From contig NZ_FRBL01000009.1 in the NCBI RefSeq assembly GCF_900142605.1, positions 372,001 through 436,000 on the forward strand: DNA of 64,000 nucleotides. The letters run 5' to 3'. Below, piece after piece: positions 27,486 to 37,450 of this stretch. Within the stretch, counting starts at the first letter, position 1. Every line of letters begins with the position of its first letter. The position numbers were made by a program, and so were the translations under genes. The DNA comes from Chitinophaga jiangningensis. Its GTDB lineage: Bacteria; Bacteroidota; Bacteroidia; Chitinophagales; Chitinophagaceae. The notes beneath the pieces were generated by a model that worked only from the letters and a program-made list of their open reading frames with translations, was not told the origin of the DNA and made no database searches.

Positions 27486-30101
27486 CTATGGTTGAAAGGT
27501 CTTTTTGAAAAGCTGTTGTTTGGTGAGGTGTGTATTTACCAGTGCCTCTTTTACCTGTTGCCGCTGCTGCATACCATTGATCATGGTCACCTGCTGGAAT
27601 GGCAGCTGGAAGCCGTTTACGGCTTTATAGACTGAGTAGTCCGTTTGTATTTCCGGGCTTTCGGATTCCTGCGCAGGCAGTTGAATGGTCCTGAGTTTGA
27701 GTCCAGTTTTAGCATCGTAAAAGGATTTAAAAATAGTGCCGTTGGTAGTGGCCACGGTTACGACATTTGTTTCTACACCATTGACCATGGCTGTTTCCGG
27801 GGCCAGTTCCATTTTCACCTCATCGGGGTGCGAGAGGTACCAGGCCTCCGGAAAAATCCGGTTTTTATCCGCCTCCGAAGCCTTTTCGGCGGCCGTCAGT
27901 ATTGTTTCCTTCCCATTTCGCTCGCAGTAGAAGGAGTCGCCTGCTGCCTTCAGCACAAAAACGGTTTTATTGATTGCGGGAATAAATACTTCTTTGTAGA
28001 ATTTATCCGGCTGTATGGCACGTATCACGATGTCCCATTCCGTACCATCCGCATCTGCAATGGTATTCAACGACAGGTCTTTGAGGTCTGACAAATGTTT
28101 GTTTCCAGCCACGGCCTTTTCATACTGCTGTAGCACGGAAGTGGCCGTAGTGCCCGCGCTTACCGGCTTTTCGGCTACTTCTTCCCAGGTATTATTTTTC
28201 AGGTTGAGATCCGGGAGCTGCCCTTCGGGGTCCAGCTGTACTTTTACCAGTTTCGTGGCGGAGGGGTAGGAAAACGTCCAGGTGTCGCCTCGCTGCCATA
28301 TTTCCACCGGGAGTTGAACGGTATCGGTTTTACCGTTGGCCTGCGTAATGGCAACAATTACCGGCATCGGCAGCTGGTTGTAATTACGGATGGTGATGAG
28401 CGCGCCTTTCGACGGGTCGTCGTTCCGGTAAGCTACTTTTTCTATGCCCTGATCCAGCTTCCAGTTGTTGAAGAACCATCCTCGCCAGAACCAGCTGAGG
28501 TCTTCGCCGCTGCCATTTTCCATGCTTCTGAAGAAGTCGTATGGCGTAGGGTGTTTGAATGCCCATGCATCGATATACTTGCGGAAGGCGTAGTCGAACC
28601 GGTCGTTTCCGAGGATAACGTTCCGCAGGAGGTTGAGTCCCATAGCGGGTTTATAGTAACCTGCGATACCAATATAGTTAAGACCGATCACATCCGGCGT
28701 ATTCATCAGTGGCTCTTCAAATTTGGAGAACATCCTGGGGGCCTGTTGCTGCACCGATGATTTCGTATAGTATTCGCCGTTATTAAAATTCTGTGTGGCG
28801 ATGCCGTTGATAAAGGTATTGAAGCCTTCATCCATCCAGGCGTATTTGCGTTCGTTGGAGCCAACGATCATGGGGAACCAGTTGTGTCCGAATTCGTGAT
28901 TGGTTACGCCCCATAGGCCGCCATTACTGGACCTGTAGGAGCAGAACACGATGCCGGGGTATTCCATACCTCCTACCATACCGGCTACGTTGGTAGCTAC
29001 CGGGTAGGTGTAGGGATACCATTTTTCGGAGTAATGTTCGATACAGCCTTTTACGTATTCGGTGGACCTTGCCCAGCCACTGCTACCGGAATTTTCAGCG
29101 ATATATACGGATTGTGCCAGGGCTTTTTTATTTCCCGGCAGGTTGATGCGGGCTGCATCCCAGATAAATGCTGCGGAGGCGGCCCAGGCTACGTCGCGGG
29201 CGTTTTTGCAGGAGAAGCGCCAGGTGCGTGTACCCGTAGCCGTGGTATTTTTCATGGCGAGGCTGTCGCGTATAAACACCGTTTTATCGCTGTTTTTAGC
29301 GGCGGTAAGCTGCGCCTGTTCTTTGGCGGACAATGCCTGGCCGGGGTTGGTGAGTTCGCCCGAACCGGCTACAATCATATTGGCCGGAGCGGTGATGCTG
29401 TAGGTGAAGTCGCCATATTCCAGGTAAAATTCACCGCCGCCGAGGTAGGGCAGGTTATTCCATCCCAGCACATCATCGTATACGGCCATGCGCGGATACC
29501 ATTGGGCGATTTCGTACACCCAGCCGTTGCGGGATTTCATGCGGCTGGTGCGGTCGATGCCGTATTGCGGGATGGTGTATGCGTAGTCTATTTTAAGTTG
29601 CAGGCTGGCGCCGGACTTCAGGGGTTCTGCGAGTCGCACCTGCAGGCGGGTATCGGTGGTGATATAGTCTGCATTCGACTGCTTGTTTCCCTGCGTCACT
29701 TTTACGGCGCTGAGTTCAAAGCCTTTGGTATACTCTTTATTTGAAAAGCGTGCGTTGCCGCCGGGAATGGTGGCGGTACCGCGGGAGTCTTCCCGGAAGT
29801 GCTGCTGATCCAGTTGTAGCCAGAGGAAGGGCAATGCCTGGGGGCTGTTGTTACGGTAGGTAATGGTAACAGTGCCGGTAATGCGGTGGCTGACCGTATC
29901 CAGGGAGGCGTCGATATTGTAGTCGGCCGCGTTTTGCCAGTAGCGTGGGCCTGGTGTACCGTCGGCCGCGCGGTATTCGTTGCCATTGGATGTATAAAAC
30001 AGGGGGGCGAATGCCTGGCGATGGTCATAAGCTGGCGACTGTGCGGAGGCTGCGGCGCTGGCTGCCAGCAGCAAAAGCGTAAGCGGGTATTTCACTGTCA
30101 T
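27486..30101 (-). CDS. M1-family zinc metallopeptidase, exported
   Basis: Aminopeptidase-type enzyme of 871 residues with a signal peptide (1-20). Zinc site HEFGH (H402, E403, H406) followed by E425 in 'WMDEGFNTF' fits HExxH-X18-E; 'VGGMEYPG' replaces the GAMEN exopeptidase loop, a variant common in Bacteroidota M1 proteins. The last ~220 residues form an extra beta-rich region of unknown role. Acts in the periplasm or outside the cell. It lies 24 bases upstream of cobQ on the same strand, so read-through is possible, but no functional link is evident. Confidence 0.93.
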   Translation of the reverse strand: MTVKYPLTLLLLAASAAASAQSPAYDHRQAFAPLFYTSNGNEYRAADGTPGPRYWQNAADYNIDASLDTVSHRITGTVTITYRNNSPQALPFLWLQLDQQHFREDSRGTATIPGGNARFSNKEYTKGFELSAVKVTQGNKQSNADYITTDTRLQVRLAEPLKSGASLQLKIDYAYTIPQYGIDRTSRMKSRNGWVYEIAQWYPRMAVYDDVLGWNNLPYLGGGEFYLEYGDFTYSITAPANMIVAGSGELTNPGQALSAKEQAQLTAAKNSDKTVFIRDSLAMKNTTATGTRTWRFSCKNARDVAWAASAAFIWDAARINLPGNKKALAQSVYIAENSGSSGWARSTEYVKGCIEHYSEKWYPYTYPVATNVAGMVGGMEYPGIVFCSYRSSNGGLWGVTNHEFGHNWFPMIVGSNERKYAWMDEGFNTFINGIATQNFNNGEYYTKSSVQQQAPRMFSKFEEPLMNTPDVIGLNYIGIAGYYKPAMGLNLLRNVILGNDRFDYAFRKYIDAWAFKHPTPYDFFRSMENGSGEDLSWFWRGWFFNNWKLDQGIEKVAYRNDDPSKGALITIRNYNQLPMPVIVAITQANGKTDTVQLPVEIWQRGDTWTFSYPSATKLVKVQLDPEGQLPDLNLKNNTWEEVAEKPVSAGTTATSVLQQYEKAVAGNKHLSDLKDLSLNTIADADGTEWDIVIRAIQPDKFYKEVFIPAINKTVFVLKAAGDSFYCERNGKETILTAAEKASEADKNRIFPEAWYLSHPDEVKMELAPETAMVNGVETNVVTVATTNGTIFKSFYDAKTGLKLRTIQLPAQESESPEIQTDYSVYKAVNGFQLPFQQVTMINGMQQRQQVKEALVNTHLTKQQLFKKTFQP

Positions 30102-30184
30102 GTATGCGGTTGATGATTGATAGAAACTAAATATACGAAGGACGCGGGTTTTTCAAGCAAAGAGGTGTAAGGATTTTGTTTTGT

Positions 30185-30386
30185 CTTTTTTTCTCGCAAA
30201 GCAGCATAAGCAGGTAAGCAGGTAAGACCTACAGTTTGTTCCAATAATTTTGTTTGATTTGGGAGAGACCGAAGGTCTCTCCCAAATCGTTTAGGGGTCC
30301 ACCTTCGGTGGACCCCTAAACGATTTTAACAACAAAACACAATCCTTGGCTGCTTACCTGCTTATGCTGCTTTGCGAGGAAAAAAG
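30185..30386. repeat. Inverted-repeat (MITE/REP-like) element, copy 2
   Basis: Ends are near-perfect inverted repeats of about 38 bases (30185-30221 and 30349-30386) beginning CTTTTTTTCTCGCAAAGCAG; they match the ends of the element at 19081-19274. The interior differs: it holds two tandem perfect hairpins, 30258-30286 (13-bp stem, GAA loop) and 30285-30325 (19-bp stem, TTC loop). No ORF or transposase. It fills most of the gap between the M1 peptidase and HdeD-like genes. Confidence 0.75.
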
Positions 30387-30393
30387 ATCGCCA

Positions 30394-30410
30394 GGGGCGC
30401 CGAAGGCCCC
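30394..30410 (-). terminator. Hairpin downstream of the HdeD-like gene
   Basis: Imperfect GGGG..CC-GAA-GG..CCCC hairpin; on the minus strand it is followed about 8 bases later by TTTTTT, so it could end the HdeD-like transcript. Confidence 0.45.
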
Positions 30411-30442
30411 TTCGCTAATTCTTATACATTGTGAGAAAACAA

Positions 30443-31018
30443 TCATACTAATTTCTTAAACTCCTTTTTCACATGACGCAGCCGGAAGGCGAAGATGATG
30501 GCGAGCACGCCTGCCATCCAGAAAGAAGCGGCAACGATTCCAAGGATAGTGGCTACACCCAGGGCGGGATTATCGAGTATAAATACAGCGAGCATGATGA
30601 GGATGATTCCTCCTACGAGCAGCCAGCCCCAGTTTGGAATTTTTTCCATGCTGAGCTGGATGGAAAACACGATCAGGCTGATACCGCGAAACAGGAACCA
30701 GAAGCCGAGAAAAATGGGGATTACGGCCATGCTAACGGAAGGGTAGATCATTAGCAGCAGCCCCACTACGAGATCGATAATACCGGAGGCCAGTGACCAT
30801 CCCCAACCGTACATATGTTGGCGGTTGCTTACCGCGAAGATAATTTCCGCAAAACCGGATACAAACAGGGTAACGGCAAAGAATATACTGAGCAGTACAT
30901 AGCTGCTGAACGGGTTGGAGAACACCACGAACCCGGCGATGAGGAAAATGATCCCGTTTACCAGGTACAGCCACCAGTACTTTACATTACTTCTGATCGC
31001 GTTGAAGAGGTTAGACAT
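30443..31018 (-). CDS. HdeD-family (DUF308) membrane protein
   Basis: 191 residues with six hydrophobic segments arranged as the duplicated DUF308 repeat ('LVNGIIFLIAGFVVFSNPF', 'SGIIDLVVGLLLMIYPS', 'VGGIILIMLAVFILDNPA'). E. coli HdeD is tied to acid resistance at high cell density; the molecular role is unknown and need not be the same here. The basic C-terminus 'RHVKKEFKKL' should face the cytoplasm. Confidence 0.88.
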   Translation of the reverse strand: MSNLFNAIRSNVKYWWLYLVNGIIFLIAGFVVFSNPFSSYVLLSIFFAVTLFVSGFAEIIFAVSNRQHMYGWGWSLASGIIDLVVGLLLMIYPSVSMAVIPIFLGFWFLFRGISLIVFSIQLSMEKIPNWGWLLVGGIILIMLAVFILDNPALGVATILGIVAASFWMAGVLAIIFAFRLRHVKKEFKKLV

Positions 31019-31116
31019 AAGATAAATATTTAATTAAAACATAGTTTCCTGATACAACCCTAACACATCATAATGTAAAATGTTCAGCCGGAGGGTAACC
31101 ACAAGCCTAAATAGAT

Positions 31117-31143
31117 TAACTTTGCGCGATCTGATTTAAATCA
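31117..31143 (+). promoter_or_regulatory. Desaturase promoter with CRP/FNR-like palindrome
   Basis: TAACTTTG (31117-31124) fits the Bacteroidota -7 box. The perfect palindrome TGATTTAAATCA (31132-31143) begins about 7 bases later, where transcription should start, and fits the TGAT-N4-ATCA pattern of CRP/FNR-family sites. A second TAnnTTTG (31167-31174) lies too close to the ATG to be a normal promoter. Confidence 0.5.
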
Positions 31144-31178
31144 TATTTATAACAAATTCTGGAAACTATCTTTGTGAG

Positions 31179-32090
31179 ATGAACAAGGCGATTAAGCAAC
31201 AGAGAGCACGGCCGAACTGGTGGGCTCAAGTAGATTTCCTGGGCATACATTTGGTGCCCTTTCTTGCATTTTTTACCGGCACAACAGCATTTGACTGGAT
31301 TTTGTGCGCGGCACTGTACGTAGTGCGTATGTTTTTTGTGACGGCGGGCTATCACCGTTATTTCTCGCATCGCGCATTCAAAACGTCGCGATTCTTTCAG
31401 TTTATCCTGGCTGGTGGTGCGCAGAGCAGTCTGCAGAAAGGCGCTTTATGGTGGTCAGCCAATCACCGCATTCACCACAAGCACAGTGACACGCCTGAAG
31501 ATCCGCATTCTGCCAATATTTATGGTATCTGGTATGCACATATCGGCTGGATCATGGGCCCTGAATATAAACCTACCCGTTGGGATCTGATTAAGGATCA
31601 CAAAGCGAAGGAACTGTTCTGGTTAAATAAATGGCATATGGTGCCTGCTGTAATTCTGGCTATTGCCGTGTATTTTGTAGGTAATAAAGTAAACGGTACC
31701 GGTTGGTTCGACTGGAGCGCCGGTTTATCTACCCTGTTCATTGGTTTCTTTGCCAGCACTATTTTCCTGTACCACGGTACATTCACCATCAACTCCCTGA
31801 TGCACAAAATTGGTAACCAGCGTTACAAAACCGGCGACCAATCCCGCAACAGTGTATGGCTGGCGCTGATCACCCTGGGTGAAGGATGGCACAACAACCA
31901 CCACTACTATCAGAGCTCTGCACGCCAGGGTTTCTATTGGTGGGAAGTGGATATCTCCTATTATGTGTTAAAAACACTGAGCTGGTTTGGAATCGTATGG
32001 GAAATCCGTCCGGTACCGGCGAAAGTGAGGGAGAGCAATAAAATTAATCAGGTAAAAGATGGAACTCCTGCCAACGAGGTAAGAGCATAG
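31179..32090 (+). CDS. Acyl-CoA/fatty-acid desaturase (delta-9 type)
   Basis: Membrane di-iron enzyme that introduces a double bond into saturated acyl chains using O2. The 303 residues carry the three His boxes in order: 'HRYFSH', 'HRIHHKH' and 'HNNHH', with four hydrophobic segments between them. The C-terminal tail is charged and cytoplasmic. A second, more distant desaturase is at 62509. A terminator follows. Confidence 0.93.
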   Translation: MNKAIKQQRARPNWWAQVDFLGIHLVPFLAFFTGTTAFDWILCAALYVVRMFFVTAGYHRYFSHRAFKTSRFFQFILAGGAQSSLQKGALWWSANHRIHHKHSDTPEDPHSANIYGIWYAHIGWIMGPEYKPTRWDLIKDHKAKELFWLNKWHMVPAVILAIAVYFVGNKVNGTGWFDWSAGLSTLFIGFFASTIFLYHGTFTINSLMHKIGNQRYKTGDQSRNSVWLALITLGEGWHNNHHYYQSSARQGFYWWEVDISYYVLKTLSWFGIVWEIRPVPAKVRESNKINQVKDGTPANEVRA

Positions 32091-32113
32091 TTTCCGCATA
32101 ACGAATAAAAAAG

Positions 32114-32145
32114 AGGTCGTCACGGTTATCCGCGACGACCTTTTT
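32114..32145 (+). terminator. Terminator of the desaturase gene
   Basis: Stem AGGTCGTC-A-CGG / CCG-C-GACGACCT (one mismatch) with TTAT loop, followed by TTTTT. Confidence 0.85.
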
Positions 32146-32459
32146 GTTTCTGCTTATTAGACATTGAGGTTAACCTATTAAATACACTACACGATTAATG
32201 ATTTTCCACGACATGCTGCCATAGCAGTATGCATGCATTTACTAACGTGAATTATTTAATTGGCGAAAGGAGATCCCAATGATCCCAGGTGGATATAAGA
32301 ATTTAAACAGATAAAATAGTTCGTTGGGATGGCGGCCACCTTGTATGGCCGGCGATAATATTTTTTGCGATCAGAATAATTGGTTGAGATTGATTTACAA
32401 CTGCAATATGCATCAACTAATCGAGTGTAACAATACCCTTCCGGGGTGATTTTTCACCC
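32146..32459. other. Intergenic region, possible micro-ORF
   Basis: No gene of normal size. A 36-base ORF at 32279-32314 (MIPGGYKNLNR) is preceded by an unusually good AAAGGAGA sequence 5 bases from its ATG. Nothing else is recognised; the micro-ORF may be chance. Confidence 0.25.
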
Positions 32460-33281
32460 CTATACCTGCACAAAAATGGAGTACTGTAACAGCTCCTGTA
32501 CATTGCGGCAGCGGAGTTTCTGCATTATATTTTTGCGGTGTGTTTTTACGGTGTCTATGGAGATAAAAAGGGCCTTTGCGATAGCCGGGTTCGTGGCACC
32601 CCGCACTATCTGCTGGAACACCTCTTTTTCGCGGGCAGAGAGACGGATGAACTGCTCGGCATGTTGCATTTTAAAAATCGAGCTTTTGAGGAGGCGGTTG
32701 AGCAGGAAGATGTATTCGTTGAGTGCTTCACTATTGATTTCCAGGCTGATTTCTGACTTCCCGTCCATCAGGCTTTTTACTTTGATGGTAGGCGGTGATA
32801 CGGGCTGTAATTTTGATTTCTTTTCCAGCCAGGGCAGTGCCTCCTCCCGGTGCCGGAAGAAGCGGGGGGCCAGGTTGGTGGTACTTTCTTCGAACAGGCT
32901 GGCCAGCGACAGCAGGTGCAGCATATTGTCGCCGATTACGATGGCCACCTTCCCGTCAAATCCCGCATTTACCGCGGAGGCGTTGAGAAAGGAGTCTGTC
33001 CAGGCCTGCAGGTCAGCGGGAATATCAAAACTACAATTCTCATTATACCAAAGGGTATGTTTGGGTTTAACCTTCCAGTAAAGTGCGTGAAAATCTTTAA
33101 TACCGGTGATGTATTCTTCTGCTGTTTCGCAGGTATTCCAGGAGGTACAAATGACCTTACTTTTTTCGTATAGGTTGACCGAGATAATCCCAGTGGTAGC
33201 AATATGCTCCATAGACAGTTGCTGTAGGTTGAAAATAGATAGTTCGCCAATAGAATAGTTCAGGGACAGTAACTCACTCAA
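32460..33281 (-). CDS. LuxR-type helix-turn-helix regulator
   Basis: 273 residues. The C-terminal domain (about 210-268; 'LSAREKEVFQQIVRGATNPAIAKALFISIDTVKTHRKNIMQKL') is a clear LuxR/GerE DNA-binding domain. The N-terminal ~200 residues are not recognised and lack a receiver aspartate pattern, so the input is probably not phosphorylation; a PAS- or GAF-like sensor is possible but not shown. It is divergent from the aldo-keto reductase gene with only about 50 bases between the starts, so it may control that gene. Confidence 0.85.
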   Translation of the reverse strand: MSELLSLNYSIGELSIFNLQQLSMEHIATTGIISVNLYEKSKVICTSWNTCETAEEYITGIKDFHALYWKVKPKHTLWYNENCSFDIPADLQAWTDSFLNASAVNAGFDGKVAIVIGDNMLHLLSLASLFEESTTNLAPRFFRHREEALPWLEKKSKLQPVSPPTIKVKSLMDGKSEISLEINSEALNEYIFLLNRLLKSSIFKMQHAEQFIRLSAREKEVFQQIVRGATNPAIAKALFISIDTVKTHRKNIMQKLRCRNVQELLQYSIFVQV

Positions 33282-33333
33282 TTTAACTTATTTATATCAT
33301 ATTTCATTTATCTTGTCAAAAAACCACGATAAG

Positions 33334-34323
33334 ATGACATACACCCCACATCCGGCGAGATACCAGGATATGACCTACCAGCGCTGCGGGAAAAGCGGTT
33401 TGCTGTTGCCTGCCATCTCTCTGGGGCTTTGGCACAACTTCGGCTCAATTGACAATTTTGATAACGGGCGTGCGATCATTCGTCATGCGTTTGACAATGG
33501 CATTACACATTTCGATCTGGCAAATAATTACGGCCCGATTCCCGGCAGTGCGGAGGAAAACTTTGGCCGTATCCTTAAAAAGGATTTTAGCGGCCATTTA
33601 AGGGATGAAATGATCATTTCTACCAAGGCTGGCTATACCATGTGGCCGGGCCCATATGGGGACCATGGCAGCCGTAAATACCTTATTTCGAGTCTGGACC
33701 AGAGCTTACAGCGTATGCAGCTGGAATATGTCGATATTTTTTATTCTCACCGGCCGGATCCGGCGACGCCAATTGAAGAAACGATGGGTGCGCTGCATAG
33801 CATCGTGCAGCAGGGCAAGGCATTGTATGTAGGGCTTTCTAATTACACGGCGGAGCAAACGGCTGTGGCCGTGAAAGTGCTGCGGGAGTTGGGCACCCCG
33901 TGTTTAATTCACCAGCCTAAATACAGTATGTTCGTACGCTGGGTGGAGGAAGGGCTGCTGGATGTACTGGAAGCCAACGGAGTGGGATGTATTCCGTTTT
34001 CTCCGCTTGCGCAGGGGCTGCTAACCAACAAATACCTGCAGGGTATTCCTGATGGCAGCAGGGCCAGCAAGGGTGGCTTTTTGAAGGCGCAGGATATTAC
34101 GGCGGAGAAGCTGGAAAAAATTACCCGTTTAAATCAGCTGGCGGTACAGCGTGGCCAAACGCTGGCACAAATGGCGCTGGCGTGGGTATTGAAAGATTCG
34201 CGGGTTACAACGGTGTTGATTGGTGCGAGTTCTACCGCGCAGCTGGATGATAACCTGGTGGCGTTGCGGAATAGAGCGTTTTCGCAGGCGGAGTTGGCGT
34301 TGATTGAAGAAATTTTAGCGTAA
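33334..34323 (+). CDS. Aldo-keto reductase, YghZ/Kv-beta-like
   Basis: NADPH-dependent reductase of aldehydes; the E. coli relative YghZ (Gpr) reduces L-glyceraldehyde 3-phosphate and methylglyoxal. ATG at 33334 is preferred over an in-frame TTG at 33313. The 329 residues show the AKR tetrad context ('FDLANNYGP' for Asp and Tyr, 'STKAGY' for Lys, 'YSHRPDP' for His) and the YghZ-type segment 'TMWPGPYGDHGSRKYL'. The late 'VLIGASS' is the NADPH phosphate loop. Confidence 0.92.
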   Translation: MTYTPHPARYQDMTYQRCGKSGLLLPAISLGLWHNFGSIDNFDNGRAIIRHAFDNGITHFDLANNYGPIPGSAEENFGRILKKDFSGHLRDEMIISTKAGYTMWPGPYGDHGSRKYLISSLDQSLQRMQLEYVDIFYSHRPDPATPIEETMGALHSIVQQGKALYVGLSNYTAEQTAVAVKVLRELGTPCLIHQPKYSMFVRWVEEGLLDVLEANGVGCIPFSPLAQGLLTNKYLQGIPDGSRASKGGFLKAQDITAEKLEKITRLNQLAVQRGQTLAQMALAWVLKDSRVTTVLIGASSTAQLDDNLVALRNRAFSQAELALIEEILA

Positions 34324-34356
34324 TAAACATCCGCCTTCGTCGGACGATTAATTACG

Positions 34357-34387
34357 CCAGGGGCTGGGCCGTCGGTCCAGCCCCTGG
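34357..34387. terminator. Bidirectional terminator between convergent genes
   Basis: 14-bp stem (34357-34370 with 34374-34387, one G-T pair) and GTC loop, flanked by AATTA / TAATTTT, between the aldo-keto reductase and the OYE-type gene. Confidence 0.75.
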
Positions 34388-34392
34388 TAATT

Positions 34393-35571
<1,179 letters not shown>

Positions 35572-35585
35572 TTATAACTCTAATC

Positions 35586-36833
35586 ATGCAACACTCATTA
35601 TTCCGTAAGCCTGTTACGGATTCGCTGGTCTATCGTTTTTTTGAAACTTATCTGCTGCTGTTTATGGTGATTTCCCTGGTGTGTGCCCTGCAGGGCTTCG
35701 GCGTTGGGGAGGCCTGGCGGGCGCTGATTGCCATTACCGGCAAATGGCTTTACGGGAGCGGCTATACGATTGGTGCACTGGTAAACGGAAGCGGAGATAC
35801 AAAGTTCATGTATGCCACGGTGTTTACCACCCTGCTGATAGCGTTGATGATTTCCGGCATCCGGGTAGTGCGGGCACGCAAGCGCGGATGGAACAGCACC
35901 GCCACCTATTGGATAACGGTAATCATCCGGTATTCACTGGCACTTACCCTGCTGAATTATGGTGTCAGCAAGATCACTAACCAGCAATTCACTGACATCT
36001 CCCTATATCAACTGGATAAGCCACTGGGCTATTCCTCCCCGATGGGGCTGGCCTGGAATTTCTTCGGGTATTCGCGCGGGTATAATATTTTTATGGGACT
36101 GGCAGAAGTGATACCCGCACTGTTATTGCTTTTCAGGAGAACTGCCCTGCTGGGCGCATTGCTGACGCTTACCGTGATGGTAAACGTATTTGCGTTGAAT
36201 ATTTTCTATAACATCCCGGTAAAATTATTATCCCTGCACCTGATTTTATATGCGTTGTTCCTGGCATCGCCGGAGCTGGGAAGGCTGATACAGTTTTTCA
36301 TCAGTGGCGAGGCAGCAGCGCCACGAAAGGACCTGAAACCGGCCTATGCCACCCGAAAGGGCCGTGTTTTCCATCTCACTATAAAAAGCATTATAACAGG
36401 CGTTATTTTGGTGACGATGGCAATGGATGCCCGGCATATGGCCCATCGGATGGAACAGATGCAGCAAAAGCAGCCCCTGTATGGCATTTACCGTATTTCG
36501 CAGCCGGGAACCGGTGGCCTGCGGAGCTACCAGTACATTAACTGGGAAAAATTATACCTCGATAAGGGGCATCGGGCGATGGTGACTTTGACGGGTCAGG
36601 ACCCTATATGGTTAAACTATCGCACGGATACGGCAAAACGTGTAATTTTTCTTACAGGCGGACCCAATATTGTGGAATTCTCTTATCAGTTGAGCGGTGA
36701 GCGGAATTACCTGCTGACCTCCATAAAGGGGCAGGATACCGTGCTATTACACGCCGAAGCGGTTGATTTATCAGGCTTTTTACTCCCGCGGCATATCTTC
36801 AGCTGGCAAAATGAGTATCCTATAAATAAGTAG
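35586..36833 (+). CDS. DoxX-like integral membrane protein
   Basis: 415 residues. The first ~260 residues contain six or seven hydrophobic segments including 'YSLALTLLNYGVSKITNQQF', the pattern of DoxX-like proteins, then one more membrane segment (about 263-281), then a soluble beta-rich ~130-residue domain at the C-terminus ('YQYINWEKLYLDKGHRAM'), which appears to lie outside the cytoplasm. Function unknown; DoxX proteins are linked to redox or quinone-dependent processes. Likely cotranscribed with the small lipoprotein that follows. Confidence 0.75.
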   Translation: MQHSLFRKPVTDSLVYRFFETYLLLFMVISLVCALQGFGVGEAWRALIAITGKWLYGSGYTIGALVNGSGDTKFMYATVFTTLLIALMISGIRVVRARKRGWNSTATYWITVIIRYSLALTLLNYGVSKITNQQFTDISLYQLDKPLGYSSPMGLAWNFFGYSRGYNIFMGLAEVIPALLLLFRRTALLGALLTLTVMVNVFALNIFYNIPVKLLSLHLILYALFLASPELGRLIQFFISGEAAAPRKDLKPAYATRKGRVFHLTIKSIITGVILVTMAMDARHMAHRMEQMQQKQPLYGIYRISQPGTGGLRSYQYINWEKLYLDKGHRAMVTLTGQDPIWLNYRTDTAKRVIFLTGGPNIVEFSYQLSGERNYLLTSIKGQDTVLLHAEAVDLSGFLLPRHIFSWQNEYPINK

Positions 36834-36879
36834 GCGGCATAGAAAATGCGTTATGGTTATCAGAACCAAACATATCACT

Positions 36880-37047
36880 ATGAAAAGTATAGTTTATACG
36901 GTAGCCGTGGCCTCCCTATTGTTTTTAAGCAGCTGCGAGCTGATCGGAGGTATTTTCAAAGCCGGGGTATGGACGGGCATTATAGCGGTGGCAGTAGTAT
37001 TGGGCCTCATTGTATGGCTGATTTCCAGAGGAATGAACCGGGATTAG
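36880..37047 (+). CDS. Small lipoprotein with a C-terminal membrane segment
   Basis: 55 residues from the ATG at 36880. Signal peptide with lipobox 'LSSC' (Cys ~18), then a Gly/Phe stretch 'ELIGGIFKAG' and a second hydrophobic segment ending in 'WLISRGMNRD'. Small Bacteroidota proteins of this shape are common but have no known role. 46 bases after the DoxX-like gene and followed by a terminator. Confidence 0.6.
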   Translation: MKSIVYTVAVASLLFLSSCELIGGIFKAGVWTGIIAVAVVLGLIVWLISRGMNRD

Positions 37048-37069
37048 CTGTATGTGTAACATAATGAAA

Positions 37070-37108
37070 GAAGCCGGAGCCTTTAAATAAAGCTCCGGCT
37101 TCTCTTTT
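37070..37108 (+). terminator. Terminator after the small lipoprotein
   Basis: Stem GAAGCCGGAGC/GCTCCGGCTTC around a T/A-rich loop, followed by TCTTTT. It also abuts the stop codon of the minus-strand ORF at 37107. Confidence 0.85.
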
Positions 37109-37253
37109 ATACATTAAAACCGGCATGCGGCACCATTATCATGGCATGCGGCGGCTTTGGTGGCCGGGGTGGTGTTGGCGGGCGCCTGGGTGGTACACAA
37201 GCCGCAACGATAGACAAAACAGCCATGGTCATGATAAAGACTAACTTTTTCAT
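37107..37253 (-). CDS. 48-residue Pro-rich lipoprotein
   Basis: Read directly from the minus strand: ATG at 37253, 48 codons, TAA at 37107-37109. The product begins MKKLVFIMTMAVLS, has a lipobox 'VAAC' (Cys19) and continues as 'VPPRRPPTPPRPPKPPH', a proline-rich tether. The signal peptide plus lipobox and the stop exactly at a terminator support a real gene. Function unknown; possibly a small envelope spacer. Confidence 0.5.
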   Translation of the reverse strand: MKKLVFIMTMAVLSIVAACVPPRRPPTPPRPPKPPHAMIMVPHAGFNV

Positions 37254-37450
37254 ATAAAGCCAATTTGATTCAGGATTAGTTATGCAAAAGTGATTCCACC
37301 TTATCTTCCAAAGCTGTTTTTAGCTTAAAAAAACGGAAAAAACATATACATTTCTCCCCTTATACTTGCCGATCTTTATGGCAAAGTGCTTGCCACGCAA
37401 GCATTCACAATATGGACAGTAGCCGGACTCCGGCCCCAATATCTATGACC

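Noticed and set aside
37412..37450. Upstream ATG starts of the beta-helix protein
   Set aside because: They would add polar residues before an otherwise ideal signal peptide beginning at 37451; not excluded.
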